A DNA stretch of 64,000 nucleotides. It comes from Rhizopus arrhizus (lineage: Eukaryota > Mucoromycota > Mucoromycetes > Mucorales > Rhizopodaceae). The DNA is taken from NCBI GenBank assembly GCA_024220505.1, contig JAKZZE010000003.1:1364001-1428000 (forward strand), written 5' to 3'. Below are positions 37,026-48,420 of the stretch, one piece after another (position 1 is the stretch's first letter; every line of letters starts with the position of its first letter). The notes beneath the pieces are model-generated. The model made no database searches. It saw only the letters and a program-made list of their open reading frames with translations, and was not told the origin of the DNA. The translations under genes and the position numbers were made by a program.

Positions 37026-40000
37026 CTAAAACTCCCACCATTTTTTACGGGCCTGTCTTTCATTGTAATCTTTTACAGCTTTCAGAAAGTCGCCTGAAGC
37101 GGCATTCATATCAGCAAACTTTTGATTCAACTCATTCAATCGTTCTCCACGCTCGTTTACTTTATCTCCTAGTTCGGCAAAGACGCCGCTTGGCCCACTT
37201 GATTTATTTTCTGTGTTCTTTGCCTTATAAGCTTCTATCTTCTTTTTGGTTACTTCATAAGCATCTTCACTTGTCACTCGACCCACTTTGAGAGAATTAT
37301 ACTTAATGAGGAAACGCACAAAATGCATAAATATTACTTACTGATTGAATCAAATTCACGTATTGTAAGCGGTTCTTTTTGAAAGGCTTCTGCCACAGCA
37401 TTCAACCACGACTTTTTTGTTACTGACTTTTGACGCTTAAGATGGCTAGAAGGATGAGGAGGTATCTGTTTATGAGCATCATATAAAATAACAGATTCTC
37501 CTGCTTGCCTAAAGTAAAAAGGTTGATTAATTAAAAGAAGAAAAAAGAAAGGTGGTTATTTTACATATTGGGATTGATCATGAATTGGTATTGTTCCAAT
37601 TCACATTGCCCTGTCCAAAGAACGATACGACCATCTTGACTAAGTGAAGCTTCCGGGAATCTGCTAAATGCCGATTGTTCAAGTAAATTTAACTCGATTA
37701 TGGGTTCTATCTTTGGAAGAGAGTAACAGGTTAACTTGCCATTATTAAAGAGTAGAGACAAGCAAGTTCCTCCGTCTATAAAAAGTAGTTAATTTGGTAA
37801 ATAAAAAGATAGCTATGCTTTTTTTTTTTTTTTTTTTTTCACTTACTATGTTTTTGAACAATTTCACTTTGTGCAATTGTAACTTCTTTGAATACTTTGC
37901 TAAACAATTTAACATTAAACCCTGAAAGATAAACATGGACAGCAGTAGACGATACGCAGATAATAAAATGTGGGTTATCTTGTTGTCGATATTCTGGTTT
38001 TCCAAAAGCCATCATACGTTTCGATGTCATATTTGTAAATGAAATACTGCTGCTATTATTACTTGTTATGCTTGTGGCAGTAGATGATACAATAGCATCC
38101 TCAGTGTGATCCGACGGTAAAGAATGATGACTGCTTTCTTTTTGTAGCTCTGTCTTTCTTAGAGCTTCGCTTTCATCTTCTTCCTCTATTTTTTCACTAA
38201 TAGCTAACTGAGTCTCCCCTTTCAGGTCGATAATATGCATGTTTGTGAAATTATTAGATGCCTGTAAACACAAATGTGCGCCCAAATTGTCGATCGAGAC
38301 ACCACTCAATAACAATAGTACACTAAATTGGTAAGTATGACCATTACTAAGACATATAAATAGTTGTGGAGTCGCTTTCATAACTGTGAAAGATAATATC
38401 AAGTAAATGATAAAAAATCGGCAATTAATTAAAGTAATTTACCTTTAGAAGGCGAATAAGTATTGAAAAAACCAATGAAGGCAATATCTGTAGTCTTTTT
38501 CTTCTTTTCCGGCTGAGGCTCTTCCGTTTCAGTTGCGTTGTTCTCTTTGGTTGGCATATGATGTTCAGTATCCCATTCTGTATTTAAGTATAAAAAGTTA
38601 CACATGTAAAATGTCAACTCTATCTTTATAATACTTGCGTGCAATATTTTCAGAGAATAAGACTAACTGTCTATGGGTATCTATCAAGACCACTCGACCA
38701 TCCTCCAAAGCAGCAGCAATTCTATTGAAAAAGAGGAGTGTATTAGTATCACTTTTTTCGTCATTATGCTTCCACTTACAGACATTCGCCAATACTAATA
38801 ACACTTCTTACAGCAGATTCCAATGATATTTTCAGTACTGCATGGTAGCCGTATTCTTCATTGTAGGTTTCCATCTTTTGAAATATATGTGATTGGTCTA
38901 ATTTATTCTTCTTTTGATCAACCTCTTTTTCCGGAACCTCCTTTGGTTGAGGTTCTGATGATGTGGTTTCGAGAAGATGGCTTGCTGATTCAGTATGTGA
39001 TGCATCTTCCTTAGGCTTCTCATTTGCAAGAAAAGGGTTTGTACTGTCATCTATGTTGTTTACGTCCTCTTCATCTGCACCCATGTCTTCTAAAAGATCA
39101 GCTATCTCCTTTAGTGTGTTGTCGCATTGATCAATAAATCCCTCGTGTTTTTGTATAGCTGCAGGATCTATGGATTGCTCTTGCTTTTCTGGATAATATT
39201 CATACAAAATTATTTGCCCATTACTAAACCCAACAGCAAAAGTTCCATTTGTTTTATTAACATCAAGGCAGCATACAATTGCTTCGCGAGTACCGAGATC
39301 TTTCAAGGTGTTTATGGTTAGATGAGAAAGAGGTCGAAGCGCTGTATAAGCAGCATCCCAAAATTTTATGCTCTCATCTTGGTGAATTGTTATTAAGAAA
39401 TCATTTGATTCTATGCGATAAACATGATCGGCCCCTGCTACACCACCTGTAATAGGAGCATAGCGCATTTTTCTATCACCACTTGTCACGGCTGAAAGTA
39501 ATTTGTAAGCAGGATCAGGAAGTTGGGATATATAGCAAGCGTTTAATACTTGAGGTCCAAGAAATTCAAGAGCAGGGGGGAGTTTAAGCAACGGAAATCC
39601 ATGTTCAAGTCCAAACAGTTTAATCGAGTGATCAGATCCTACAACAGCAATACCAAAGGGATTTCGCATACCTCCGTAATATGGATTAGTGTTTAAAATA
39701 AGAAAATGAGATAGGTCAAATGAAAGAGGCATGATTGATTGTTTCTTGGGTTCTTTTGATTCCCCATCGAGGTCAAACTCTAATAAATTCAACCCTAGCG
39801 TATCCGCAGGATGTGCGCCTCCGGCAACTATAACAAATGATTTTTTGTCTGCGTCATTTGTAAACCAGGCGATTTGATAAATAGGTTCTATTTCAGACGA
39901 TGTCGTGTAGTGTTGGAATAGTTTACGAGAAGCAATCGGTCTTTTTTCACTATTAATGTCCCACAAGTGAGTGTATCCGTCATCATATCCGCCAATAAAT

Positions 40001-40861
40001 CTAGAACCGTTCGGACTCCAAGCCAAGCATGTTAAGTTTCCATTTCGATAATCAGCATCCAATCGCCTTAAGCTGTATGCTTTCTTGATTGTCTTTTCAC
40101 GAATATCCCAAATATGTACAACGGATTCATATCCAATTAATAATAAATTTAAATCAGTTGGGTGCATCTGTAAATCGACCACGACATGATTTTTTTCTTC
40201 ATCAGGTAATAAGTCGGGTATCTGGTACTGAGTCATAGTACCTTGGAGTATATCAAACACATCAACAAACCCATTTGAATATCCAATAAATAACCAATCT
40301 GTGCCTGTACAATATGTCTGGCTTGTGATAATGGCCTCTGCTGATAGTACGTTGCAAACTGTTTGTGTTCGGAGATCAATTGTGATGATCGTGTTTGCTT
40401 TATCGATGACTAAAAGTAGAGGAAACCCTGTTTTGAATTGCAAATGTTTTATACCAGTTTTACTTGGTACAGTAATAGTCTTTGATATGCCTTTCCCAAA
40501 AAATTTGATGTAATTCATATCTGATCCACCTGCTTTTTTAAGGTTTCATAAGTTAACACGCTAGAAATATACTGTTGTTTTATGTTTGTTACCAACAGCT
40601 AACAAACCACTGACACAGTCAAAAGCAACTAAGTTCACAGAAGAAGGTAATCCATAAGTTGACATCTAATGACACCTTTAAGCATTAATAAAGTTGAATT
40701 CTCTTTAGTGTGTTTGGTACCTTCTTGAAACAAATATCTTCAGCTTGGATATTTTCGGATAAAGACTGTTCAAGTCGCCTATCTTTGGATATAATAGCTT
40801 TTGACAGAGCATTATCTTTAGCTTTTACTGCGAATCCTGTTATTTTTTCAAACACTGTCAT
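37026..40861 (-). CDS. Tomosyn/Lgl/Sro7 family WD40 protein with R-SNARE tail
   Basis: Nine exons encode 1119 residues: 40861-40721, 40665-40593, 40532-38780, 38721-38639, 38577-38443, 38383-37847, 37775-37565, 37508-37342 and 37285-37026. The first 70 residues match the Lgl start (SSVNLVAFDCVSGLLAVG), then many WD40-like repeats (for example LQMHPTDLNLLLIGYES, LTCLAWSPNGSRFIGGYDDG) form the double propeller. The C-terminus is a 60-residue R-SNARE motif, GDKVNERGERLNELNQKF, with Arg at the zero layer, ending ARKKWWEF without a membrane anchor. Tomosyns and Sro7 bind Q-SNAREs and Sec4/Rab to control exocytosis. Unlike yeast Sro7, this one keeps the SNARE tail, as tomosyn does. Intron 4 needs a GC donor. 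Exon 9's acceptor is the least certain. Confidence 0.88.
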
Positions 40862-40966
40862 TGATGATTACAAAAAGGAAAAAAAACAAAGATCAGATAC
40901 AGTTAGCAAGTAAATAATTTAAATTTAAGAACCGAATACTTCTTTTCTTTTTCTTCTTAAAAAAAA
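40862..40966. promoter_or_regulatory. Very short divergent promoter, tomosyn-like and TMEM208-like genes
   Basis: Only 105 bp lie between the start codons of two oppositely transcribed genes; the segment is almost pure A/T with TTTTCTTTTTC runs. Confidence 0.5.
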
Positions 40967-41719
40967 ATGGTATAGGATAAAAGGAAAATAAAACAATAAA
41001 AGCAAAAAAAAAAGTAATCTTTTTTTCTTTTGCTCTTAGGCAAACACTTCTTCCAAAAAAATAGCTGCATCAAATAAGCAAACATTACAGAACCTTCGCA
41101 AAGGCTTTTTAATTGTTAATGTAAGAAAAAATGAGCCAATTCTCACATATCATCTAACTTTTACTTAGAGCGTTTATTTTCTATGGCGTATTATTTATCA
41201 CTGGACTTCTTTTACATTTTCTCAATCATTGCTCTATATATCGACAGCTGGGTTGACTTTTCTGTTTTATCGAGTCCTAGTATCATCTGGTACACCAACT
41301 TATAATACAAATGGTACTTTGATCAATAGTGGTGATGATCTAAATGCTGAAGGACTTACAGCGTAAATAATCACAGCAGATGTATGTTTCAATTGTACTT
41401 ATTCTAAAATTCTTAGTTATATGTTTGATATCATCTATGTTACTTGGTTTGTGCATATTACGACTGCATTCATTTCAAATAAGTTTTGGCTTGTATATTT
41501 AGTGGTAAGTAATGTTTAAAAAAGAGACTGAAGGTATAGTAACAAACCGGTCGTTAGATTCCTGCTTATGCTGCTTACAAGATTATTCCAATGGCCATGT
41601 CATACTTTGGAAATAGATCAGCTAACAGCAATGAAGGAAATGTAGAACCAAGTTCAAAACGTCAAGCAAAATTAGAAAAAAGAGCAAATAAGGGACATGT
41701 TAAGTATGCAAGAGCATAA
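40967..41719 (+). CDS. TMEM208/SND2-like ER membrane protein
   Basis: Five exons: 40967-40969 (the ATG alone), 41040-41120, 41169-41362, 41417-41504 and 41558-41719, giving 175 residues (human TMEM208 has 173). The order fits the family: N-terminal NKQTLQNLRKGF, two hydrophobic stretches (YFLWRIIYHWTSF, LTFLFYRVLVSS), LNAEGLTAYMFDIIYVTW, then FWLVYLVIPAYAAYK and a basic KRQAKLEKRANK end. SND2/TMEM208 works in the SRP-independent pathway that inserts proteins with central or C-terminal signals into the ER. A three-base first coding exon followed by a GTATAG donor is unusual but gives the right start; the next Met would lose the N-terminus. The stop lies 4 bp from the stop of CSTF2. Confidence 0.85.
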
Positions 41720-41723
41720 ATGT

Positions 41724-43163
41724 TTATTGTTGCTGCATAGTCAACTGAGCTTTCTGTTATATACATATAAAAAAGAGGGATTTCCGTTAATAAAAAGAAA
41801 TATATAGTATAAAAAGATGCAGGTTATTTACCAGTTGCCTGATTTGGTCTCTTGTTTGAGGTGGAAGCTCATTTATCTGTTCATCTGTAAGTTGCAATAC
41901 TTTCATCAATAATGCTTTCTGTTGTTCAGTGTCATCTATAAAGAGGCATTAATAATGAATTTCTTTTGACATAACTGAATTTTACCTTGTGATATATCTG
42001 GTTGAGCAGGTGGCGCATGAATTGGTGCAGGAACAGAAGGGACAGGAGGAACAGGACTATTTATGACCGCTGGCCTAATTGGCTGAATAGGTTGAGGTTG
42101 TTGTAAAACAGGTTGAACTGGGGGCTGAGGAACAGGTGTTGCTTGAACAGCAGGATTGGCTGTCATAATACGCTATTATCAAATTATTACTTCAGTACTC
42201 TATATGCTGCAACATTTACTATACTTTACTGTAATAATATTAGGGTCGACTATATTCATCATTAGCATTGCTTGAAACAGTGCATATGCAACCTGTGGAT
42301 TTGCAGCTAAAAATTCTCTGGTGAAATCAGGTCTTTCAAAAGACATTTGCTATAAAAAACGATTTAGAACATGCCTTTGTATACTAGTATATGTTACCTT
42401 CATTTGACTCATCAAAGTAAACAAATCTTGGGAGTTCATTGAAGCTAATACTTTTGATATTTCATCTACTGATGAGGCATTAGCAACTGATTGTTTGCTT
42501 ATGGGAGAGGGCTGTTGCATTGGTGGCTGCATTGGCGCTTGCATCGGTGGTTGCATTGGCGCTTGCATTGGTTGCTGCATTGGTTGCTGCATTGGTGGTT
42601 GCATTGGTGGTTGCATTGGTGGTTGCATTGGCATATGTTGTGGTTGTGGAGGCATTTGTTGAGGTGGAGGAGCTTGTGCGGGAGGATGATGATGTCTGTT
42701 TTGATTACCTTGATGGTTCGATCTTTGATGGTTATCGTCCATGGCCGCATAATCGACTCTTAATTGACGTCCTCCAATTTCATAATCGTTAAGATTTCTT
42801 ACTGCACTCGCTGCTGTCTCTGCATCTGTTGTTATTTTGTAATAATTAATAAGCTATTAGAATAATCCATATTTTCTATACCATAAAATTCACAAAATCC
42901 ATAACCCTTGGGTCTACCAGTTTCTCGATCAAACAAAAGACTATAAATTAAAGTGAGAAGAATATTTCATAAAAAGCCAACGTGTCATATACCGGAATGA
43001 AGCAACGGGACCAACTTCTTTGAAAACTTCAATCAATTGTTCTTCTGAGAGCTCAAAAGGAATGTTTCCAACTACGAATTATTTAGCATTAGCAAGGCAG
43101 ATGTAGAATAATGTACCAAAACCTACCAAACACAACACGCGATCCTCTTGACGCTTGATTCAT
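41724..43163 (-). CDS. Cleavage stimulation factor subunit 2 (CstF-64/Rna15)
   Basis: Eight exons: 43163-43127, 43071-42993, 42940-42882, 42825-42398, 42349-42230, 42172-41986, 41935-41832 and 41753-41724, giving 347 residues. The RRM (about 8-90) reads VVFVGNIPFELSEEQL, GRPKGYGFCEFYDAETA and QLRVDYA. A Met/Gln/Pro repeat linker follows, then the hinge domain (MNSQDLFTLMSQMKQM through NPQVAYALFQAMLMMNIVDP). The C-terminal three-helix domain is KALLMKVLQLTDEQINELPP then TRDQIRQLKAQL. The protein binds the GU-rich element downstream of poly(A) sites and helps 3' end cleavage. The last exon has nine codons; it matches the ILKEQIQK end of human CstF-64. Confidence 0.93.
42512..42636 (-). repeat. 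12-bp coding repeat (Met-Gln-Pro/Ala-Pro) in CSTF2
   Basis: About ten tandem units of ATGCAACCACC-type codons encode MQPP, MQQP and MQAP in the linker between RRM and hinge. Because the period is a multiple of three, other frames of this segment also stay open and give spurious ORFs. Confidence 0.85.
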
Positions 43164-43278
43164 TTTGTGGTTAAGAGAAAAAAAATCAACTATTTTTTTT
43201 TTTTTTTTTGCTTTACAAGCTGTGACTTATTCTCTTTACCCTACATTCACCCAGCAAAAGATGTGGTATTTCAGCGTT

Positions 43279-43320
43279 AAATTTTGAAGGATAAATTTTG
43301 AAGGATAAATTTTGAAGGAT
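43279..43320. repeat. Three perfect tandem copies of a 14-bp unit
   Basis: The unit AAATTTTGAAGGAT is repeated three times without change, about 115 bp upstream of the CSTF2 start codon (that gene reads the other way). Confidence 0.9.
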
Positions 43321-45632
43321 ACTTTTAAGTGTTGATAAAGACAAAGCAAATTGGCCACATTACAACAAATTGAAAAGAAAAAGAACATAAAAGCGATATT
43401 TGATATATTTGAAAGAGTAAACCATACTAAGGGTGCGTTAATCTACTGTTAAATCTTAAATGATACAAAAGATACTTTTTTTTTATTAAGCAATTATATG
43501 CTTCTATTATTGCAGGATTGGTTATGTATGTATCTTCTTTTAAATCTCTATAGGTTACTTCTTTCAGTAAGCATCAGAATGTTTTTCTAAAAACTTATTC
43601 AAGATTATATCTATCTTGTTTCAAATATGAATTTAAAATGTGATTTTCTATGAGCATGTCCAATAGACAAAGCAAAATATTATTAACATTAGCGACTAAT
43701 ATAGGATGAAGAATGAAAAGTGTTTGACTTTTTTGGGTTGTTTAACTTGATTGTGCAATGGCTAGATACTAGGTAAAATGAAATTTATAGTATTTTCAAC
43801 TATCCATTGTGATTAGTAAGTCCTCTGGTCTGAGTTTCCAGAAAGATAGCAATTAAGAACAAAGTTATTTTGATATATGCAAGTAAACAATCGTTTATAT
43901 ATTACCTGAGTATGATGCTTTTATTATTAAAGTGGATATATGTTTGTTCGACATCAGAAAAAGAGATATGTGACAATAGCAAGAATAACTATGGATGTGA
44001 AATGAAGAAACGCTTTTAAACTTTATTTTATTAAGGTACATAAAAATGAGAGTAACTTTAATTAAAATAAAAGACCATCGTATTTTTCTGTACGTTTTGT
44101 AACAAGCTACAAGTGGTTTGGAAATAAAATGTATAGCACAGCTTCACAATAGCTGATTCACCTGTTTCAATTGTTTGTATAGTTTCTCCAACTTTTAAAT
44201 TTGTAATCTGATTGTTAATAATCATATTTTATTTTTAGACAGTTTGATTATATACCACTCTCTTATGATTCGCTTTTTGGTCAATTAAATAGGACAAAAA
44301 TGCTTCTTTGCTTGTACATTTAATTATTACAAAATATTTGATACCTAGAGGCTACGGCTGCAATACTCTCGTGTTTTTTGATGCATATTAAGAATTACTT
44401 GTTGCAGTAAGGAAGGTGTAATCAACTAATATATCTACTTTTATGATGGATGTTACTTTTTTGGATTGCTTAAACTTAGGCCACCTGCTTTCAAGTTTCT
44501 TAAGAACATTTTTTTTTATCAGGCTTGGCTTGAGTTCCTTGGGTTTCTCACTTACAGAAGCACATTTTTATAGCAGACAGTTCAATGATCTAGTATTGGT
44601 GTTTGATTTTCGAGAAGAGCTCTTCTGTAGTATTCTCATAAACTACTTTTTATTCTTATGAGACTTGGAGTTTATTCTATTCAATGACTTTTAAAAGACC
44701 TTGAGACTATTGTAATTAAAATCAAACCATATATCAAAAAGCAGAAATAAAACCGTTTTAATGCACTGCTAATGTCAAAATAATAGCGTTAAAGCAATGC
44801 AAGTTCAACGTAAATGATGGGGATTGTATGATGATGAAATAAGATTGTCCTTTTTCGGCTGAATTTTTAATGAGGGATATTGTTATTATATTAAGGAGCT
44901 TTGAATAATTATGGTATTGAAAGATTAGGATTAATACTAAATTAGATAGGTATAGAATTTAGAGAGGCTACTCATATAATGGCTTAAGTGTACAGCTGTT
45001 AATAAGGCAAGCTATACCCATAACAGAAAACAGGATGTTTAATAAATTAGCGTTCTCAGTTAATTAAACAGTTATTACTTCCATTTTCTTGAGTCTCTTT
45101 TTGCACTGATTTATGCATTCTCAAAAAAAAATGTTTAAATTTGGTCAAGCTAATTTTGTAGCAATAAGTTTATATGTCAGTCTGTGGCGAGGACAATGGT
45201 AACGATTTTTAAGTTAAATGACATACATTTAATGTGTGTATGAAACAATTTAAGTCAAAACTTCATTTCGAAAGCTTATAAAACAATAAGATAAAGCCAA
45301 GAAGAATTGTCGCTTTCCACTGGAATGAACCATAATAAACAGGAGTTTCTTTAGGTTCCATTAGAACTTTGTATTTTGATGTAAGCTTAGTATTTCGGGC
45401 TTAGATTTCCGTTCATGCCTTATATGGACATGCAGCAAATCATTTGCTAGCTTTGCTAATTCTATCAATTCCACTTCTATTCTAGTGACATGTTTTATCA
45501 AAAATTTAAGAGGAAAAAAGGAAATGAAGACATACCCAAAGAAAGAAATTGCAAATAATTAAGTACTTGAATATATGCTTTATGATGTGCTTTTATATTT
45601 TATTTGCAACTATTATTGGTTTTTTTAACGCG

Positions 45633-45792
45633 CTTGATTCTATCGTCTACAACATTTCATCGATTTGCTTGACAGTGAAAAATACCTCATTTTGGAAGTT
45701 TATTAAATAACTTTTTTCAATATATTAAACAGTGTTTATTTCAAACTTTTTAACATGTTAATTTATGTATAGAAAAAAACGATAGAATCAAG
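45633..45792. repeat. 160-bp segment bounded by a perfect 14-bp inverted repeat (MITE-like)
   Basis: CTTGATTCTATCGT at 45633-45646 is exactly complemented by ACGATAGAATCAAG at 45779-45792. The interior is AT-rich and noncoding. This is the layout of a miniature inverted-repeat element, but no flanking target-site duplication was evident, so a chance or structural hairpin is not excluded. Confidence 0.45.
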
Positions 45793-46794
45793 AATACTTC
45801 TCGATAGATGATTATCGGAACATAGTTTAGTAAAGAAAATAAAAAAAGTTCAATTTGAAAAAAAAAATATTCTTATTTGTCAATTTATAATTACTCTAAT
45901 ATAGCGATTCCAGGCGTAACATTCACGCATATGTAGCATCTAATATCAGGAGCCATTGTTCAATATTTAATTTTGTATTTTCATTTTTATTCGGCTCCAG
46001 CCAATTTTAATGACAACATTGTTACAGAACTGTGTCTTGTAGATACAAAGGTTCAGAATAGGATAAGGTTTGCTTGTAAATTATGATTTTAAGGTTAAGT
46101 TTGCCTTGAGAGATGTTATTCAATATAGAATTTAAGCGGATGCTTGATAAGAAGTGAACACCAGATCCTAAATATAAGATTAGTACGATATTTCTTGGTA
46201 AAAAGTTATAAAAAGATAATCGATGAGTCTCTTGAACCTCTTTATTGAATGAACACAGAAGAGAGGGCCTATTAAATACAAACTACGTCTTATTTTATAA
46301 AATTAAAAAAAGATTTCTATATTGAAAGTAGACTTGATACAAAAATGAACCCTTTACTCGTATGTTATTACACTTTAGTAATAGAAATAATAGGATATGA
46401 GGCTTTTAATCACAATTAAATTTTATGCAGCAAATGGTTGTACAAACGATAACATTGTCCTCTCTACTATAATAAAAATGATTAAAGATTCTCTTCTTCT
46501 TTTTTTTTTTTTTTTTTTTTTCTTCTTCTTCTTCTTCTTTGGACCTAAGTTTCATGCTATTAGCTATAAAAGATTATAAAAACAAAATATGTCGTTATAT
46601 TTATTTGTTAGCTTAGTGAGGCTTTTTTCATTTATTTACCGTTTCAAAGTAGATAAACAAGTTTTTTGAATTCTTGGAAAATCAAGAATGAGGTGATAAT
46701 TCCCTCTAGTTATGCAATAATATGATTGGCTGTTGCAATTCTAACATTCCATTAAATAAAATATAAAAAGAAGTTTAATTGAAGCATACTCTTT

Positions 46795-47079
46795 TCTTTT
46801 CAAGATCATGTATCTGATGTACGGCCTATTGTAGATGGAAGTAAAATTCTAGACTACTCTGCCACTGGTTAACTTATTTCCCATTGTCTAAACAAGGTTT
46901 GTGGTAGATAGGGAGTCATATTCTAGTCTACCCTTTCCGCTGGTGATTTCCATTGCTTTTATGAGAATGTTTAACTCATAAAAGCTCAGTAGTTCTTCGG
47001 AATTTGCTGTTATTTTTTTTATATTTAAAACCAAATGAAAATGTTGGAAAAGATTAACCATTTTACTTTGTAGAAACAC
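46795..47079 (-). pseudogene. Decayed coding fragment, family unknown
   Basis: One minus-strand frame runs about 95 codons with two TAG stops. Text includes NSEELLSFYELNILIKAMEI, SGKGRLEYDSLSTTNLV, then TMGNKLTSGRVV and NFTSIYNRPYIRYM after the stops. Both stops could be former CAG (Gln) codons changed by one C-to-T transition. I do not recognise the family. Confidence 0.4.
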
Positions 47080-47567
47080 GCAAATGTACTCCGTGCCGTA
47101 TGTATTTTATAAGAATCATTATCAACTCAACAATATTTTATGCCTTCTTTTTTTAATACAAAATGTACATTTTTAAGCTTAATAAAGGTTTATTTTAAAA
47201 ATTTTTTGGAGTAATCATATTTCGATCAGTTAGAAGAATCTAACAAAAATATAACATCTCAAGTTGAACAATTTATAGTGCTTTTTTGTTTTGTTTTTTA
47301 TATATATATACTATATGCATAAATAATATTAAACATAAGAGAAATTTATGGAACTCAATTGGCTATCCTCACTTACTTTGTTAAAGGTTAATACAATCAC
47401 AACAAATGAATTTTCGGACAAAATATTGAAACAAAATTTTGAAAAAATATAGCATGTAAGTTCAAGACCAATTCATACATGTAAACTTAAGCTTGGGATT
47501 TCAAGTTTTGAGAAAAAAAAAAGGGGGTTCAGATGCTTGTTTTAAGAATACATACATATTTTTTTTT

Positions 47568-48420
47568 TCAGTGTTCTGTTACGCCACCTCTAGCTTTAGA
47601 AACTGCTTCAGATCGCTTCTTCATATTTCGAACTAACCGGTTGGCAAACTCATCTCCAGTCTTGCCCACTTTTCTTGCAGAGCGACCTTTTTCTCTCAAT
47701 TTGCCTTTCAAGAGCATTCCAAACATGCTCTATGGAATCCAAATCAGAGCTTTGAGCAGGCCAGTACTCAAAGCTCCTAATATGGTAGATTTCCTTCCAC
47801 CATCGAGCATAACCACCTGTATGACAGGAAGCTCCATCCCCAAACCATAGCACCACCACCCCACTTGACTGTAGATACTATATTTCTTTCGTCATAACGC
47901 TCTCCTTCCTTCCTGGGTACTCTTTTACCGCGTTTACTGCCTTCTATACAAAAACGCGAATCATCAGACTAAACAACGTTTCTCCATTGGTCTTTGGTCC
48001 AATGGATGTGTTCCTTCGCCCAGCGAAGCCTACTTTTACGATGTCTTGTAGTCAATCTAGGCTTGTGAGCTGCTCTGTACGATTTGGAGTCAAGTCGATC
48101 GTATGTCGATCGAAGAGTTTCTATACAAACAAAAACATCCAGCTTTGCTAACTCCATATTTATTTTTTATAAGAGGCAAAAGAATCCTCTCTGATTATCC
48201 TTTTCAAGTGCCTTTCAGTTCTTTCGTTTATTTTCAATGGTCGCCCTGTTTGCTTGTGAGACAAAGGGCTGCCATAGTTGTCAAACTTGGCTTTTATATC
48301 TTGCACAGTAGACTTGCTTAAGCCAGCAAGTTCTGCAATCTCTCTAATCGTGTGATGTATTTTAAGAAGATAAAAAACTATCCACGCCTTAATTTCTTTT
48401 GTTCCATCTTCAGATATAAC
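47568..48420 (-). mobile_element. Degenerate Tc1/mariner transposase
   Basis: Reading from 48420 down: an N-terminal helix-turn-helix (IREIAELAGLSKSTVQDIKA), the GRPLKINERTERHLKRIIRE linker, a stop and frameshift, then KSYRAAHKPRLTTRHRKSRL and HWTKDQWRNVV. The expected W of the WSDDSRF block is a TAG stop; the first catalytic Asp is present. GGGAMVWG is followed almost at once by GDGASCHTGGYARWWK, so roughly 60 codons between them are missing. The final catalytic acid lies in SSDLDSIEHVWNALE, and the end reads ARGGVTEH. Tc1 elements cut and paste at TA sites; this copy cannot make an active enzyme. Terminal repeats were not found. Confidence 0.85.

Larger units (their letters stand above)
43164..46794. 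other. AT-rich gene desert
   Basis: About 3.6 kb without a recognisable gene. Longest open stretch is 44443-44661 (plus), with Phe/Leu-rich text and no motif. Apart from the small repeats listed separately and a T22 run at 46500-46521, nothing structured was seen. Confidence 0.5.

Noticed and set aside
42491..42792. Three overlapping Trp/His/Leu- and Ala/Val/Leu-rich open frames opposite CSTF2
   Set aside because: They are by-products of the 12-bp in-frame repeat, which is open in several frames; the CSTF2 frame is supported by flanking RRM and hinge domains.
44443..44661. 72-codon open frame in the gene desert
   Set aside because: Phe/Leu-rich, expected by chance in AT-rich DNA, no motif.
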